Source of the DNA: Streptosporangium album
GTDB taxonomy: Bacteria > Actinomycetota > Actinomycetes > Streptosporangiales > Streptosporangiaceae
NCBI RefSeq assembly: GCF_014203795.1
Contig: NZ_JACHJU010000004.1
Coordinates: 248,001-312,000 of the forward strand
Direction: 5' to 3'
Length of the DNA: 64,000 bases
Below are positions 1 to 7,211 of this stretch, piece by piece (position 1 is the stretch's first letter; every line of letters begins with the position of its first letter). The translations under genes and the position numbers were made by a program. The notes under the pieces were generated by a model. It was not told the DNA's origin. It was given only the letters and a program-made list of their open reading frames with translations, and ran no database searches.

Positions 1-293
1 TGGCGCTTCGCGACAACTACGAAGTCGTCGGTGACGTTCGCGGCCGTGGCCTGCTCCAAGGTGTCGAGCTCGTCAAGGACAGGAAGAGCAAGGCGCCCGC
101 CGATGCACTGGGCAACGCGATCACCTCGGCCTGTCTCGAACGAGGTCTGCACATGAACATCGTCCAGCTACCTGGGATGGGCGGCATCTTCCGCATCGCC
201 CCGCCTCTCACGATCAGGGACGACGAACTACACACCGGCGTGGACATCCTCGAGGCGTCTCTCAAAGCCGTGCTCGACGCCGCCGCCAGGTGA
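1..293 (+). CDS. 2,2-dialkylglycine decarboxylase / class III aminotransferase, C-terminal part
   Basis: The frame is open from base 3 and ends in TGA, giving the last 96 residues of a PLP-dependent class III aminotransferase. The segment MNIVQLPGMGGIFRIAPPL, preceded by a VKDRKSKAPAD stretch, fits the C-terminal domain of 2,2-dialkylglycine decarboxylase, which couples decarboxylation of a dialkylglycine to amination of pyruvate. The PLP-lysine half lies outside the window, so another omega-aminotransferase of the same class cannot be excluded. No co-directional gene follows. Confidence 0.75.
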   Translation, partial: ALRDNYEVVGDVRGRGLLQGVELVKDRKSKAPADALGNAITSACLERGLHMNIVQLPGMGGIFRIAPPLTIRDDELHTGVDILEASLKAVLDAAAR

Positions 294-784
294 TGTGAAT
301 CAGTATCCCACGCCCGTCGCCGTCGGCCCTCGAAGCTCGTGCAGGGATTCAAGGTACTGCTCCGATTCGGGCTCAGGCGTCGTACCGTGGTCTGCATCAG
401 GGGTGAAAGAGGGCATCTACGCCTGCCTCCGATCTGGCGGGCCGTATCAGGACACAAAGCGGCCCACCTCAGCGCTGGTGGGAGCCAATGGCAACTTGGC
501 CACTGCAGCGGTCACAAGGAGCATCGAGGTGATCCGCTAGCTGCGTGAGCCATGCCACTACTGAGTCTTACGCTAGCACCAAATATTACTTAGCGTCACG
601 GAATAACCACAATGGGTTCCGAAAACCTTCGGGGGAGCCCAACGCTCCGATCCATCATTGCTGTCTCTCTGGTGCCGCCATCGGCTTCCACTGTGTCGAA
701 CTGCCGCCACGAGGTTGGAGCCCGCTCCTTCTCCTGCCTGCTGCGCCAACACGACTGCCCGGCTTCGGCGAACTCGCGAACACT
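294..784. other. no recognisable gene
   Basis: Short overlapping frames on both strands show no family resemblance and no ribosome binding site. The right part leads directly into the sigma-factor remnant and may hold its scrambled upstream part. Confidence 0.4.
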
Positions 785-1326
785 AAGCGGCTCAGCCCGC
801 TGGAGCGGGCGGTGTTTGTGCTGCGGGAGGTGTTCGGCTTCGGGTTCGACGAGGTCGCCGCGGCGGCGTTCCGGCAGCTGCTGGTGCGGGCGCGGCGGCA
901 TATGGAGGCCGGGCGGCCGCGCTTCGAAGCGGTCCGCAAAGAGCGGGAGGAATTGGCGTCGCGGTTCTTTGACGCCCTCCGCGAAGGCGACGTCGCCGGC
1001 CTGCAGGAACTGCTCGCCGCCGACGTATCGATGGTCGGCGACGGCGGCGGCAAGGCCCCGCAGCTGGCCAGGGCCGTCATCGGCGCCGAGAATGTGGCTC
1101 GGCTGCTTGCCGCCGTCTTCCCCGGATGGCCCGGATCGACGTGACGTTCGAGCCGCACGAGGTCAACGGCCAGCCGGGCGCGATCTTCCGTGACCGGGAC
1201 GGCAAAGTGCTCCACACCCTGGCGCTCGATGTACTCGACGGGCAGATCCAGACGATCCGCTCGGTGATCAACCCCGACAAGCTCGGGCACGTGGGCCCAG
1301 TAGCGGACGCCTGGGCAATCGATCGC
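785..1326 (+). pseudogene. ECF41/SigJ-type sigma factor remnant
   Basis: Two reading frames, joined by a shift near 1126-1144, give the C-terminal two-thirds of an ECF41 (SigJ-like) sigma factor: region 4 beginning LSPLERAVFVLREVFGF, then the SnoaL-like C-terminal extension characteristic of this group, ending near AWAIDR. Inside region 4 about ten residues of the recognition helix are missing between DEVAAAA and RQLLVRARR. Sigma region 2 is absent upstream. Missing promoter-recognition parts plus the frameshift mean it cannot work as a sigma factor. Confidence 0.7.
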
Positions 1327-1430
1327 ACCGCAGCCTGGCCAGCAGCGCTGGCTCTACCGCACGTTTCCGGTCCGTTGTTCTTCGGCCCCGGATTCCGCCG
1401 AGCTCCCCCACCGCCGCCGGCGGGCGCGAA

Positions 1431-1607
1431 TCACGCCAGGTCCATCTCCCGGTCTCGGGCTGCTCCCGGCCGATCTTTCTTCCGCGCTGCCAAGATGATG
1501 AGTGCCCCGGAGATGATCCCGGCGAAGAACGGGGATGGCACAAGAAGGACGCCGCCTAACACGCACCACGTTGCGAGGCCCCAGCCGATCCCGGCGGGCA
1601 CAGCCAC
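1431..1607 (-). CDS. possible small membrane protein (58 aa) or C-terminal debris
   Basis: A GTG-started frame overlaps the degenerate end of the DUF2867 gene in another frame. It encodes two hydrophobic segments (roughly residues 6-22 and 25-44, including WCVLGGVLLVPSPFFAGII), then a basic tail with AARKKDRPG. The hydrophobic pattern is coherent, unlike the Arg-rich overlapping frame. It may be a tiny membrane gene or the remnant of a gene fused here by deletion. I do not recognise a family. Confidence 0.35.
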   Translation of the reverse strand: MAVPAGIGWGLATWCVLGGVLLVPSPFFAGIISGALIILAARKKDRPGAARDREMDLA

Positions 1608-1971
1608 CCCGGAGGTATCGGAAAGGCGCGATGGCGGCCATGTAGAGCCGCCCGAACCATCCGTTGGGCTTGACGAGGACGGCCATCCGCAGCTCATAGT
1701 CGCCGTTCGCTCCTTGAACCCAGCCGAGATGCATCACGGTGTGCACGGTCTTGTTCGCCAGCTCGCGTGCGGACTCCATGTCGAGCTCGTAGATCGCTTT
1801 GAGGGGCATGCTCTCGTTGTCTGGGCCGCGGGGAGCGTCGCGGACGTCGCGGGGCAGGCGGTCGCGGAGCGAGGCAACCCGCGCACCGACGCCCGCTGAT
1901 GGTTTATCCCAGCCGAGGAGTACGCCGAGCTTCCACCGAACGGCGAACAAGAACCTCACCAGCCAGGGCTG

Positions 1972-2229
1972 CTTCACGGGTCCGCCGGCAGCTCGCATCG
2001 CTGCGAGCATCGTCGGGAAGTCGTTAGGCCCGGCTCCGGGAGTGCGGAACGACCACACATCCTCGACCGCGAAGTCACTCGTGAGTTCGTGGATGCGCCA
2101 CTTCACGGGTCCGCCGGCAGCTCGCATCGCTGCGAGCATCGTCGGGAAGTCGTTAGGCCCGGCTCCGGGAGTGCGGAACGACCACACATCCTCGACCGCG
2201 AAGTCACTCGTGAGTTCGTGGATGCGCCA
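1972..2229. repeat. perfect 129-bp tandem duplication
   Basis: Bases 1972-2100 and 2101-2229 are identical. The unit is 129 bp, exactly 43 codons, so the reading frame of the DUF2867 gene is kept through both copies. Absence of any mismatch implies a very recent event. Confidence 0.95.
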
Positions 2230-2261
2230 CGGGTGGGAGGTGTGCGCGGTCTTCGGCAGGT

Positions 2262-3215
2262 TCACGAGAGCTCCCTTTCGGCCATCATGGCCATCAGCGT
2301 CATCTGGTCCAGCTGGGGTGTGGCGGCGGGGTCGAGTTCGCGGTAGCGGCGGTGAAGGTTGACCACGATCCGCTCGGCGTCCAGCCAGGTGGCGTACTTG
2401 TCGAGGTCCACCGCCTCGACCGCCTCGGAGAAGGACAGGCCGCGGGCGTGGGCGGCGTCCGCCTGCTCGACCACGTGGGTGAGGTAGCCACGCACCGCGC
2501 GAATCCCGTCGGGGTCGGTCACCGGGCCGTGGCCGGGGACGATCGTGTCGGCGCCGGTGTGGGCGGGGCCGAGGTTCATCACCCGCACCTCGTGGCCGCC
2601 GACGTCCAGGGTCAGCTCCCCGTCATAGGTCAGGTCGGGCAGCCGCAGGCGGATGCCGCTGAAGTCGAAGGCGCCGAAGCGTTCGCGGAAGTAGGGGGTC
2701 GCGGGGCCGATGTCTATGACCTGGATGGCGGTCAGCATCTCCGGAGGCATCTCGTGCTGCATCTCTGTGCAGGTGGCCTCCGCGGCGATGATCTGGACGT
2801 GCTCGCCCAGCAGTTGGTTGCCGTGGGTGTGGTCGCCGTTGGAGTGGGTGATGACGGCGTGGGTGAGCGGGTGCCGATCAGTGATTGATCGCATGGCGCC
2901 GAGCATTTCGGCGGTCAGCGGCAGGTCGAACAGGGTGTCGATCAGGAGGGAGGTGCCCTCGCCCGCGACCAGTCCCGCGTTGCTCCAGCCGTACCCGCCG
3001 TCGGGTAGCAGCCAAGCCCACACGCCCGTGCCGACCTCGTGCAGGCCGCGGGTGTAGGGCAGTTTCGATGGGGCGCGGTTGACGCGCGGGCGTGGCGGCC
3101 GGCGGTCGGGGTTGTGCCGGGGCGTCAGCGGGTACAGCGCGGCGGACGCGCGAACGGTTTGGCGGGTACGGCCCAGCCCCTCGACCGTCAGCTCGACGAC
3201 GTCGCCGTCTCGCAA
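2262..3215 (-). CDS. MBL-fold metallo-hydrolase with internal deletion, fused to an FAH tail
   Basis: From about residue 50 (LPYTRGLHEVGTGVWAWLLP) the protein is a metallo-beta-lactamase-fold hydrolase. It keeps the metal motif in the HSNGDHTHG form, the second histidine (GPAHT) and the late VPGHGPV motif. The segment between GPAHTGADT and IVPGHG is only a junction: the 45 or so residues that normally carry the bridging aspartate (a GD motif) are missing, apparently by deletion across a short repeat. The first 25 residues belong to a different protein, a fumarylacetoacetate-hydrolase terminus. The only start is TTG without a convincing ribosome site. Probably inactive; physiological substrate unknown. 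Confidence 0.6.
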   Translation of the reverse strand: MRDGDVVELTVEGLGRTRQTVRASAALYPLTPRHNPDRRPPRPRVNRAPSKLPYTRGLHEVGTGVWAWLLPDGGYGWSNAGLVAGEGTSLLIDTLFDLPLTAEMLGAMRSITDRHPLTHAVITHSNGDHTHGNQLLGEHVQIIAAEATCTEMQHEMPPEMLTAIQVIDIGPATPYFRERFGAFDFSGIRLRLPDLTYDGELTLDVGGHEVRVMNLGPAHTGADTIVPGHGPVTDPDGIRAVRGYLTHVVEQADAAHARGLSFSEAVEAVDLDKYATWLDAERIVVNLHRRYRELDPAATPQLDQMTLMAMMAERELS

Positions 3216-3250
3216 CCAGCCGGGGAAGGCGGCCGGATCGGCGAGGGATC
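3140..3250 (-). pseudogene. fumarylacetoacetate hydrolase family, C-terminal stub
   Basis: Minus-strand residues ADPAAFPGWLRDGDVVELT and VEGLGRTRQTV are typical of the extreme C-terminus of FAH-family hydrolases. The stub runs in frame into the MBL-fold gene, so a deletion has fused what were presumably adjacent genes. Only about 35 residues remain. Confidence 0.5.
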
Positions 3251-3436
3251 GGCCACGACGTCACCCTCGCCCCGGCGACCGCCTGACCAGCCTCACCAGC
3301 GGTCGCGAACCAGCGGGAAAGAGCCCCCAGCCGTCACCGCCGAGGGGCTATCTCGCCGTACCTATCTGACCGTGGAGTTTTCCGGTCAGGAGTCCTTCCA
3401 AGGTTGGCCCTGGAAGACCGTTCGCCGAGGCTCGGA

Positions 3437-3480
3437 CCAGCATTTCCGTTGCTTTTGCAGCGATTACTACCGGGACCCCT
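3437..3480 (+). repeat. half copy of a palindromic repeat (see 46285-46421)
   Basis: The segment ending in TTACTACCGGGACCCC matches, with roughly nine differences over 45 bases, the inverted-repeat arm of the 137-bp palindromic element at 46285-46421. It overlaps the truncated end of an integrase fragment, supplying its last codons. Confidence 0.6.
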
Positions 3481-3775
3481 CATAGCCACGCGAGTCCGGC
3501 TGCACCGCCGCCCCGTTTCCGGGGGTAAAGACCGGAGACGTCTCCGACCACCGCTCCCCCAGCAGCCGCCGCTGAACGAGCTCCTGCCGGCGCAGCAGCC
3601 GCACGGTCTCCGGATCCAGCGCGATCACCCGCCGGCTGGCCACGCTCTTCGGCTCACACAAGATCAAACCATCGTCGGTCTGCACCAGATGGTGCGCGAC
3701 CGTGAGCTCACGCCGCTCCAGGTCGACGTCCAGCCAGCGCAGTCCGGCCGCGCAGCGCCACCAGCCACCACAGCC
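3467..3775 (-). pseudogene. tyrosine recombinase (integrase), middle fragment
   Basis: The frame reads LRWLDVDLERRELTV, then LVQTDDGLILCEPKS and RRVIALDPETVRLLRR, the beta-rich start of the catalytic domain of actinophage-type tyrosine recombinases. The upstream frame is shifted (an ALRG motif in another phase), and the downstream half with the HxxR and Tyr motifs is gone. It lies just downstream of the peptide cluster, in the same orientation as an integrase N-terminus on the other side of that cluster (10724-10960). Confidence 0.65.
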
Positions 3776-3858
3776 CGGACAACCAGTCCTCGCGCATGTG
3801 CGTAGGGCCCGGCCCGGGGACGGAGATCAACCGATATGGCGACCCGCCTCGCACGCGG

Positions 3859-5733
3859 TCACTGAACGCCAGCATCCTCGCGATAGCCCCTGGCCTGCAC
3901 CTCGAACAGCTGGGAGTACCCTCCGCCTGCGGCCATGAGGTCGTCGTGCGTTCCCTGCTCGACGATCCGGCCGTCGCCGAGTACGACGATCAGGTCCGCG
4001 TCGCGGACAGAGCCGAGCCGGTGCGACACGAGCAGGCTGGTGCGCCCCATGCGATGCTCGCGCAGCCGCCGGTGCATCTCGTACTCGGCCTGCGCGTCCA
4101 GGCCCGAGCTGGGCTCGTCGAGGATGAGCAGGTCGCGCTGCTCGCGCACCATCGTGCGGGCCAGGGCCAGGCGCTGCCACTGGCCTCCGGAGAGCAGCAC
4201 CCCGGTCTGGGCGTCATCCTCCTCCTCGTCCCCAAAGAAGATCCGGCTCAGCAGCGTGTCGTAGCCTCGGGGCAGCGCCTCGACGATTTCGTGGACGTCC
4301 GCCATCCCGGCGGCGGCCTGGATCCTGACGCGGTCGGACAGAGCCTCGATCTCCCCCACCCCGATGTTCTCCGCCGCGGTCAGGTCGTAGCTCATGTAGT
4401 CCTGGAAGAGCACGCCCATCCTGGCGCGCAGCTCGGCAGGCGGTACGGCGCGCAGGTCCACGCCGTCCCAGAGGATCGCCCCCCGGGACGGATCATAGAA
4501 CCGGCAGAGCAGCTTGATCAAAGTGCTCTTGCCGGCCCCGTTGAGCCCCACCAGCGCGACCGACGCGCCGTGCGGGATCGTCAGGTCGACTCCCCTCAGC
4601 ACCCACGGGTGGCTCTCGTCGTATCGGAACCACACATCGCGCAGCTCGATGCCCCGCCGCAGCGCAGGCAGCATGGCGGCCGGTCCCTCCGTGGAGCGAC
4701 ACGGCGGCGGCAGATCGTCGGGCAGCGATGTCACCTGCTCGTGGTAACCGAACAGGGACAGCGCCTGACGGGCGTTGGCCACGTTCTCCACCACCGAGAT
4801 CAGCGCACCCTGCGTTCCGGCCACGGCGGCGGCGAACGCGGTCACGTCGCCGAGGGTCAACCGGCCGTCCACCGCCGCGTACACCGCCCAGATCAACCCC
4901 ACGCCGCTGACCGCGGCGGAGAGCGCCGCGAGCAGCGATTGGGTGAGCGCCTCCCGCCGGTCCAGCCGCCGCTCACTGGCCTGGACGGTGGCCAGTTCCC
5001 CGAACATCCGGTCCTTGAGGAAGCCGCCCAGCCCGAAGAGCCGGACCTCTTTCGCGGCTTGCACATCGGTGATCAGGGAGGAGTAGAAGATTTGCCGCCG
5101 GATCGACGTGGACTGCCCGGCGATCATCATCATCCGCCGCTTCTCCAGCGACATCCGGGCGACCAGGGCGGGAATCGCCGCCAGCGCCACCAGTCCCGCC
5201 ATGAGCGGGCTCAGCACGGCCAAGGCGGCCAAGAGGCTGACCAGCGTGATGGCATTGCGCCCGATGTCGAACAGCCCCGAGGTGATGGGCGCCAGCATGC
5301 TTCCCGAAGCCTGGGTGGCCAGGCGCAGCCCGTCCAGGAACGCCGGATTCTCGAACCTCGACAGGCCCTGGAATCGGTTCACCGCCGTGTACAGGCGGTC
5401 CTGCATCAGACGATCCAGCCTGCGCTCCGACTCGGCCCGCAGGTACATGATGAGCTGCGGCAACACCCCGGAGACCAGCCCGATGGCGGTGAGGCCGCCG
5501 ACCGGCAGCAGTACGTGGTCGGGGCGACCGGTCGCCAGCGTGTCGATGAGAAGCTTCGTCACCCACACGGTCCCTGCGGGCAGCAGGCCGCCGACGACGG
5601 TGACCGCCAACTGGGACACCGCCAGACCGGGTCCGGCCCGCCAGCACAGTGACGTCACCGTGCCGACGGCTCGCAGCATCCGCCGCAGCCGACCTCCATC
5701 TGGCTTCGCGGCCAAGGCCGGAGATGTCGTCAC
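3859..5733 (-). CDS. ABC exporter, fused membrane and ATPase domains (624 aa)
   Basis: A half-transporter of the exporter type. Residues about 20-330 hold the six-helix membrane domain; the nucleotide-binding domain has Walker A GLNGAGKST at 396-404, signature LSGGQWQR at 514-521, Walker B LLILDE at 535-540 and the H-loop VSHR near 570. There is no N-terminal C39 peptidase domain. The GTG start at 5733 shares bases with the TGA of the upstream thioredoxin-like gene (GTGA), indicating translational coupling; longer frames reading upstream are artefacts. Position downstream of a Cys-rich small peptide and two redox genes suggests it exports the matured peptide and may give immunity. Drug or lipid export is the alternative. 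Confidence 0.88.
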   Translation of the reverse strand: MTTSPALAAKPDGGRLRRMLRAVGTVTSLCWRAGPGLAVSQLAVTVVGGLLPAGTVWVTKLLIDTLATGRPDHVLLPVGGLTAIGLVSGVLPQLIMYLRAESERRLDRLMQDRLYTAVNRFQGLSRFENPAFLDGLRLATQASGSMLAPITSGLFDIGRNAITLVSLLAALAVLSPLMAGLVALAAIPALVARMSLEKRRMMMIAGQSTSIRRQIFYSSLITDVQAAKEVRLFGLGGFLKDRMFGELATVQASERRLDRREALTQSLLAALSAAVSGVGLIWAVYAAVDGRLTLGDVTAFAAAVAGTQGALISVVENVANARQALSLFGYHEQVTSLPDDLPPPCRSTEGPAAMLPALRRGIELRDVWFRYDESHPWVLRGVDLTIPHGASVALVGLNGAGKSTLIKLLCRFYDPSRGAILWDGVDLRAVPPAELRARMGVLFQDYMSYDLTAAENIGVGEIEALSDRVRIQAAAGMADVHEIVEALPRGYDTLLSRIFFGDEEEDDAQTGVLLSGGQWQRLALARTMVREQRDLLILDEPSSGLDAQAEYEMHRRLREHRMGRTSLLVSHRLGSVRDADLIVVLGDGRIVEQGTHDDLMAAGGGYSQLFEVQARGYREDAGVQ

Positions 5734-6239
5734 CTCGCCGGCGCCATCTCGGCGAGGGCCGAAAGCTCCGTCTGCGCCTCCACGATCGTGCCGTCCGGGC
5801 CGACGCGCAGGAATGTCGGGAAGGCTTCGATGCCGACCGCCTTCACCAGGCTGTCGGCGCGTTCGGCCGTGATGACGCTCGCCACGCCGCCAACCGCCTC
5901 GAGGAGGTCGTCGGCCCTCGGACCGCCACCGGAGACGACCGCCATGGCGGCGTAGGTGCGGGCCGCGACGGCGAACTGTGGCGCGTGTTCGTGGCACGCA
6001 TCGCAGTTCACGTCGAAGAACGCCACGAGCTGCGGCCGGTCGACGCCGTCCGTGTCGGTCTGGGGCAAGGTGCGTCCGACCAGGACTCCCGGGTTGTAAG
6101 GAGCGAATCGCGACTGTCCGGCGAGGAGTGCCAACTCGGCGGTGTGCTCGCGAAGGCGGCGCAGTACCGCGAAGGTGAGCAGCAGGTCGAAGACGCAGAG
6201 CACGCCGACCAGCACGACGGCGGCGATCAGGAAAGTCAT
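5730..6239 (-). CDS. membrane-anchored thioredoxin-like / MauD-TlpA-like oxidoreductase
   Basis: 169 residues: one N-terminal transmembrane helix (about 3-26), then an extracytoplasmic thioredoxin-like fold with FFDVNCDACHEHAP, a CxxC at Cys79-Cys82, and the cis-proline-like segment IEAFPTFLRVGPDG near the end. Such proteins, paired with a MauE-type membrane partner, make or isomerise disulfides outside the cytoplasm; in methylamine dehydrogenase systems the pair is MauD/MauE. Here the pair follows a six-cysteine peptide gene, so that peptide is the likely substrate (inference). The 3' end overlaps the ABC gene by four bases. Confidence 0.82.
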   Translation of the reverse strand: MTFLIAAVVLVGVLCVFDLLLTFAVLRRLREHTAELALLAGQSRFAPYNPGVLVGRTLPQTDTDGVDRPQLVAFFDVNCDACHEHAPQFAVAARTYAAMAVVSGGGPRADDLLEAVGGVASVITAERADSLVKAVGIEAFPTFLRVGPDGTIVEAQTELSALAEMAPAR

Positions 6240-6298
6240 CGGACAACCTCACTTGAGGACATCAGGCTTAGGGACATCAGACCGGCACGCCTCGCACG

Positions 6299-6841
6299 TC
6301 AGCGCGGCGAGACGGAAGTGGAGAACAGGCCGATCAGGTCATCGAGGCGCACCACGATCAGGGCGCCCACGGCGGCGGTGGCCAGCGCGAGGACGACACC
6401 GGCCGGGTGCGCCGCGGACCCGGCGTCGCCGGCGGCGGCACCGGCCGCCAGCCCGACGCAGCCGACCGCCGTCAGAACGAGATTGCGCACCACGTGTGTC
6501 CGGCCCAGCGGGGTGACGGAGGCGCCGAAGCACCGGCACGGCGCGCGCCGTCCCCGTCGCAGGGCGGCCGAGATACCGGCGGTCAGGACGATGAGCAACG
6601 CCGTCGCCGCCACGAAGCCCAGAAGCAGGGTGTACGGCAGCACGAGTGCGAGGATCACCACGGCCTCCGCCCCCAGCACGGCGTACGCCGCCACCACGGA
6701 CCTTGCGCGCGGGAACATCCCGAGGGCCACGATCGAGGCCACGAACTCGTCGAGCGCCGCCCGCCCGCGAACCTTGCCCGCCAGCGCGATCACGAAGACG
6801 CCGGCCAGCAACGCCTGGCATGTGATCATCAGATAGAGCAT
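6299..6841 (-). CDS. MauE/DoxX-family redox-associated membrane protein
   Basis: 180 residues from an ATG at 6841 preceded by GGTGAAG; frames extending further upstream run through a hairpin and are rejected. Four or more hydrophobic helices, an early LAGKVRGRAALDEF and the motif PCRCFGAS (Cys102, Cys104) are diagnostic of the MauE branch of DoxX-like proteins. The two cysteines probably relay electrons to or from the quinone pool for the thioredoxin-like partner encoded immediately downstream (60-base gap). A 17-bp hairpin separates it from the peptide gene upstream. Confidence 0.82.
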   Translation of the reverse strand: MLYLMITCQALLAGVFVIALAGKVRGRAALDEFVASIVALGMFPRARSVVAAYAVLGAEAVVILALVLPYTLLLGFVAATALLIVLTAGISAALRRGRRAPCRCFGASVTPLGRTHVVRNLVLTAVGCVGLAAGAAAGDAGSAAHPAGVVLALATAAVGALIVVRLDDLIGLFSTSVSPR

Positions 6842-6870
6842 CTTCACCGTCTCACGAGTCGTACCGTCCG

Positions 6871-6915
6871 GCGTGTTTCGCGGATCCCCGTGCGGTGAGG
6901 ATCCGCGAAACACGC
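6871..6915 (-). terminator. perfect 17-bp stem between peptide gene and redox/export genes
   Basis: Bases 6871-6887 and 6899-6915 form a perfect 17-bp inverted repeat (GCGTGTTTCGCGGATCC) around an 11-base loop. There is no long T tract on the minus strand. Its position 30 bases after the peptide stop suggests partial termination or mRNA 3'-end stabilisation, letting the peptide be made in excess over downstream genes. Confidence 0.75.
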
Positions 6916-6944
6916 TCGGAGTCCGGACTACGGGCTCGACTCGG

Positions 6945-7133
6945 TCAGCAACTTCCGTGCTTCACGCAGCCGCCCGAGCAGCCGGTCGTACCGCCGACGA
7001 TGTAGCAGAGCTGGGCGTATCTGGTCGTCCCGTAGCAGGCGCAGGTCTGCCAGAAGGAAGCGTCAGCCTTCGCGGTCGCCTTCGGTACCAGCTTCTCGAG
7101 GAGGTGGTCGCCGAGCTTTCCCAGAACGTTCAT
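6945..7133 (-). CDS. candidate precursor of a six-cysteine secreted peptide (62 aa)
   Basis: ATG at 7133 with a GAAGGA site about eleven bases upstream. Residues 1-25 (MNVLGKLGDHLLEKLVPK, then ATAKADA) form an amphipathic leader with no hydrophobic signal segment. Residues 26-62 are rich in Cys, Gly, Thr and aromatic residues, with Cys at 31, 33, 43, 52, 56 and 62 (CAC, LCYIVGG, TTGCSGGC and a terminal GSC). An A-x-A site (ADA/S) marks the leader/core border. No lanthipeptide, lasso, sacti- or thiopeptide enzyme is nearby; two disulfide-forming proteins, an ABC exporter and an S26 peptidase are. I propose three disulfides in a bacteriocin-like product. I recall fulvocin-C-related Cys-rich peptides as a possible relative but cannot confirm homology. 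Confidence 0.7.
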   Translation of the reverse strand: MNVLGKLGDHLLEKLVPKATAKADASFWQTCACYGTTRYAQLCYIVGGTTGCSGGCVKHGSC

Positions 7134-7186
7134 GTGGGTTCAGTCCTTCATCGAGCGATGTGGGCAGCCGAAACGCTATTTTGGGG

Positions 7187-7210
7187 GCATACAGCCGCCG
7201 ATACAGCCGC
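7187..7210 (-). promoter_or_regulatory. direct repeats upstream of the peptide gene, candidate SARP operator
   Basis: Read on the minus strand, two 12-base units GCGGCTGTATCG and GCGGCTGTATGC stand head to tail. About eight bases after the second lies AATAGC, a possible -10 box, and the peptide ATG is 54 bases further on. SARP proteins classically bind direct repeats whose last copy lies eight bases before the -10, usually with 11-base periodicity; here it is 12. Assignment is by position and pattern only. Confidence 0.45.
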
Positions 7211-7211
7211 G

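Larger units (their letters stand above)
1354..2265 (-). pseudogene. DUF2867-family protein with perfect internal duplication and lost C-terminus
   Basis: The GTG start overlaps the stop of the upstream MBL gene (GTGA), so the two were co-translated. The N-terminal 200 residues fit the DUF2867 family (PWRIHELTSDFAVEDVWSF at the start, VLVKPNGWFGRLYMAAI near the family end). Residues 13-55 are repeated exactly as 56-98, from a 129-bp tandem duplication. After FRYL the frame leaves the family and becomes Arg-rich, while a neighbouring frame carries hydrophobic sequence. A frameshift or deletion near 1610-1620 is the simplest reading. Function of the family is unknown to me. Confidence 0.6.

Noticed and set aside
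3796..5652. 618-codon plus-strand open frame opposite the ABC exporter
   Set aside because: Shadow of a GC-rich gene: its composition is biased, it has no family motif, and the minus strand carries a complete ABC signature set.
5730..6252. 797-residue ABC protein starting at 6252
   Set aside because: The upstream part overlaps the thioredoxin-like gene out of frame and is Arg-rich; the coupled GTG at 5733 gives the normal length.
6945..7133. Lanthipeptide or thiopeptide precursor
   Set aside because: No LanB, LanC, LanM, YcaO or radical-SAM gene is encoded nearby; redox genes point to disulfides instead.
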